Source of the DNA: Sandaracinaceae bacterium
Lineage (GTDB): Bacteria; Myxococcota_A; Polyangia; Polyangiales; JAFGIB01
Length of the DNA: 5,824 bases
Assembly (NCBI GenBank): GCA_017881145.1
Contig: JADGRG010000646.1
Span: 1 to 5,824, forward strand
Reading direction: 5' to 3'
Shown: positions 5,793 through 5,824 of the stretch, piece by piece
Position numbering within the stretch: position 1 is the first letter of the stretch
Layout of the letters: every line of letters begins with the position of its first letter
The notes under the pieces: generated by a model
Told to the model about the DNA's origin: nothing
The model's input: the letters and a program-made list of their open reading frames with translations, nothing else
The model's database searches: none
Made by a program: the position numbers and the translations under genes

Positions 5793-5824
5793 GTGGGCGT
5801 CCCGACGGCGCGCCAATTCCCTTG
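5793..5824 (+). CDS. Possible start of a further rightward gene (partial, window edge)
   Basis: AGGAG at 5780-5784 is followed after 8 nt by GTG at 5793, an ideal ribosome-binding-site spacing. The frame stays open for the ten codons that remain, reading MGVPTARQFP if GTG is the start. This is too short to identify. The clear Shine-Dalgarno match is the only support. Confidence 0.3.
   Translation, partial: MGVPTARQFP

Overview
The window is GC-rich bacterial DNA (by eye; I did not compute a value). The gene types, the lone acyl-CoA dehydrogenase of the 600-residue class and the look of the small unknown protein are compatible with a Myxococcota or other deltaproteobacterial-type chromosome. 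That assignment is inference from general style, and no marker gene fixes it.

Layout, left to right: (1) positions 1 to about 840 hold the 5' part of an IS4-type insertion sequence, with its transposase read leftward and running off the left edge. (2) Positions 860-1498 hold a TetR-family repressor, also read leftward, with the IS end lying close behind its stop codon. (3) Positions 1499-1657 are a divergent control region. It carries a clear 18-bp imperfect palindrome lying on the -10 box of a good candidate promoter for the repressor gene. (4) Positions 1658-3046, read rightward, encode a polytopic membrane protein that resembles the ATP/ADP (NTT/Tlc) class of nucleotide transporters. (5) Positions 3047-3169 are a short convergent gap. 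(6) Positions 3170-4963, read leftward, encode a full-length 597-residue acyl-CoA dehydrogenase of the FadE5/DmdC-like class. (7) Positions 4964-5248 are a second divergent gap, with a dense nest of inverted and direct repeats just upstream of the dehydrogenase ribosome-binding site. (8) Positions 5249-5716, read rightward, encode a small cysteine-containing protein of unknown function. (9) The last ~30 bases may be the start of a further rightward gene.

The repressor and the transporter form the most obvious functional unit. The palindrome between them suggests an autoregulated TetR protein that may also control the transporter. The dehydrogenase appears to be transcribed alone. Its leader can fold in mutually exclusive ways, or alternatively carries a pair of REP-like repeat units; this is the least explained structure in the window. 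I see no CRISPR array, tRNA, rRNA or recognisable defence system.
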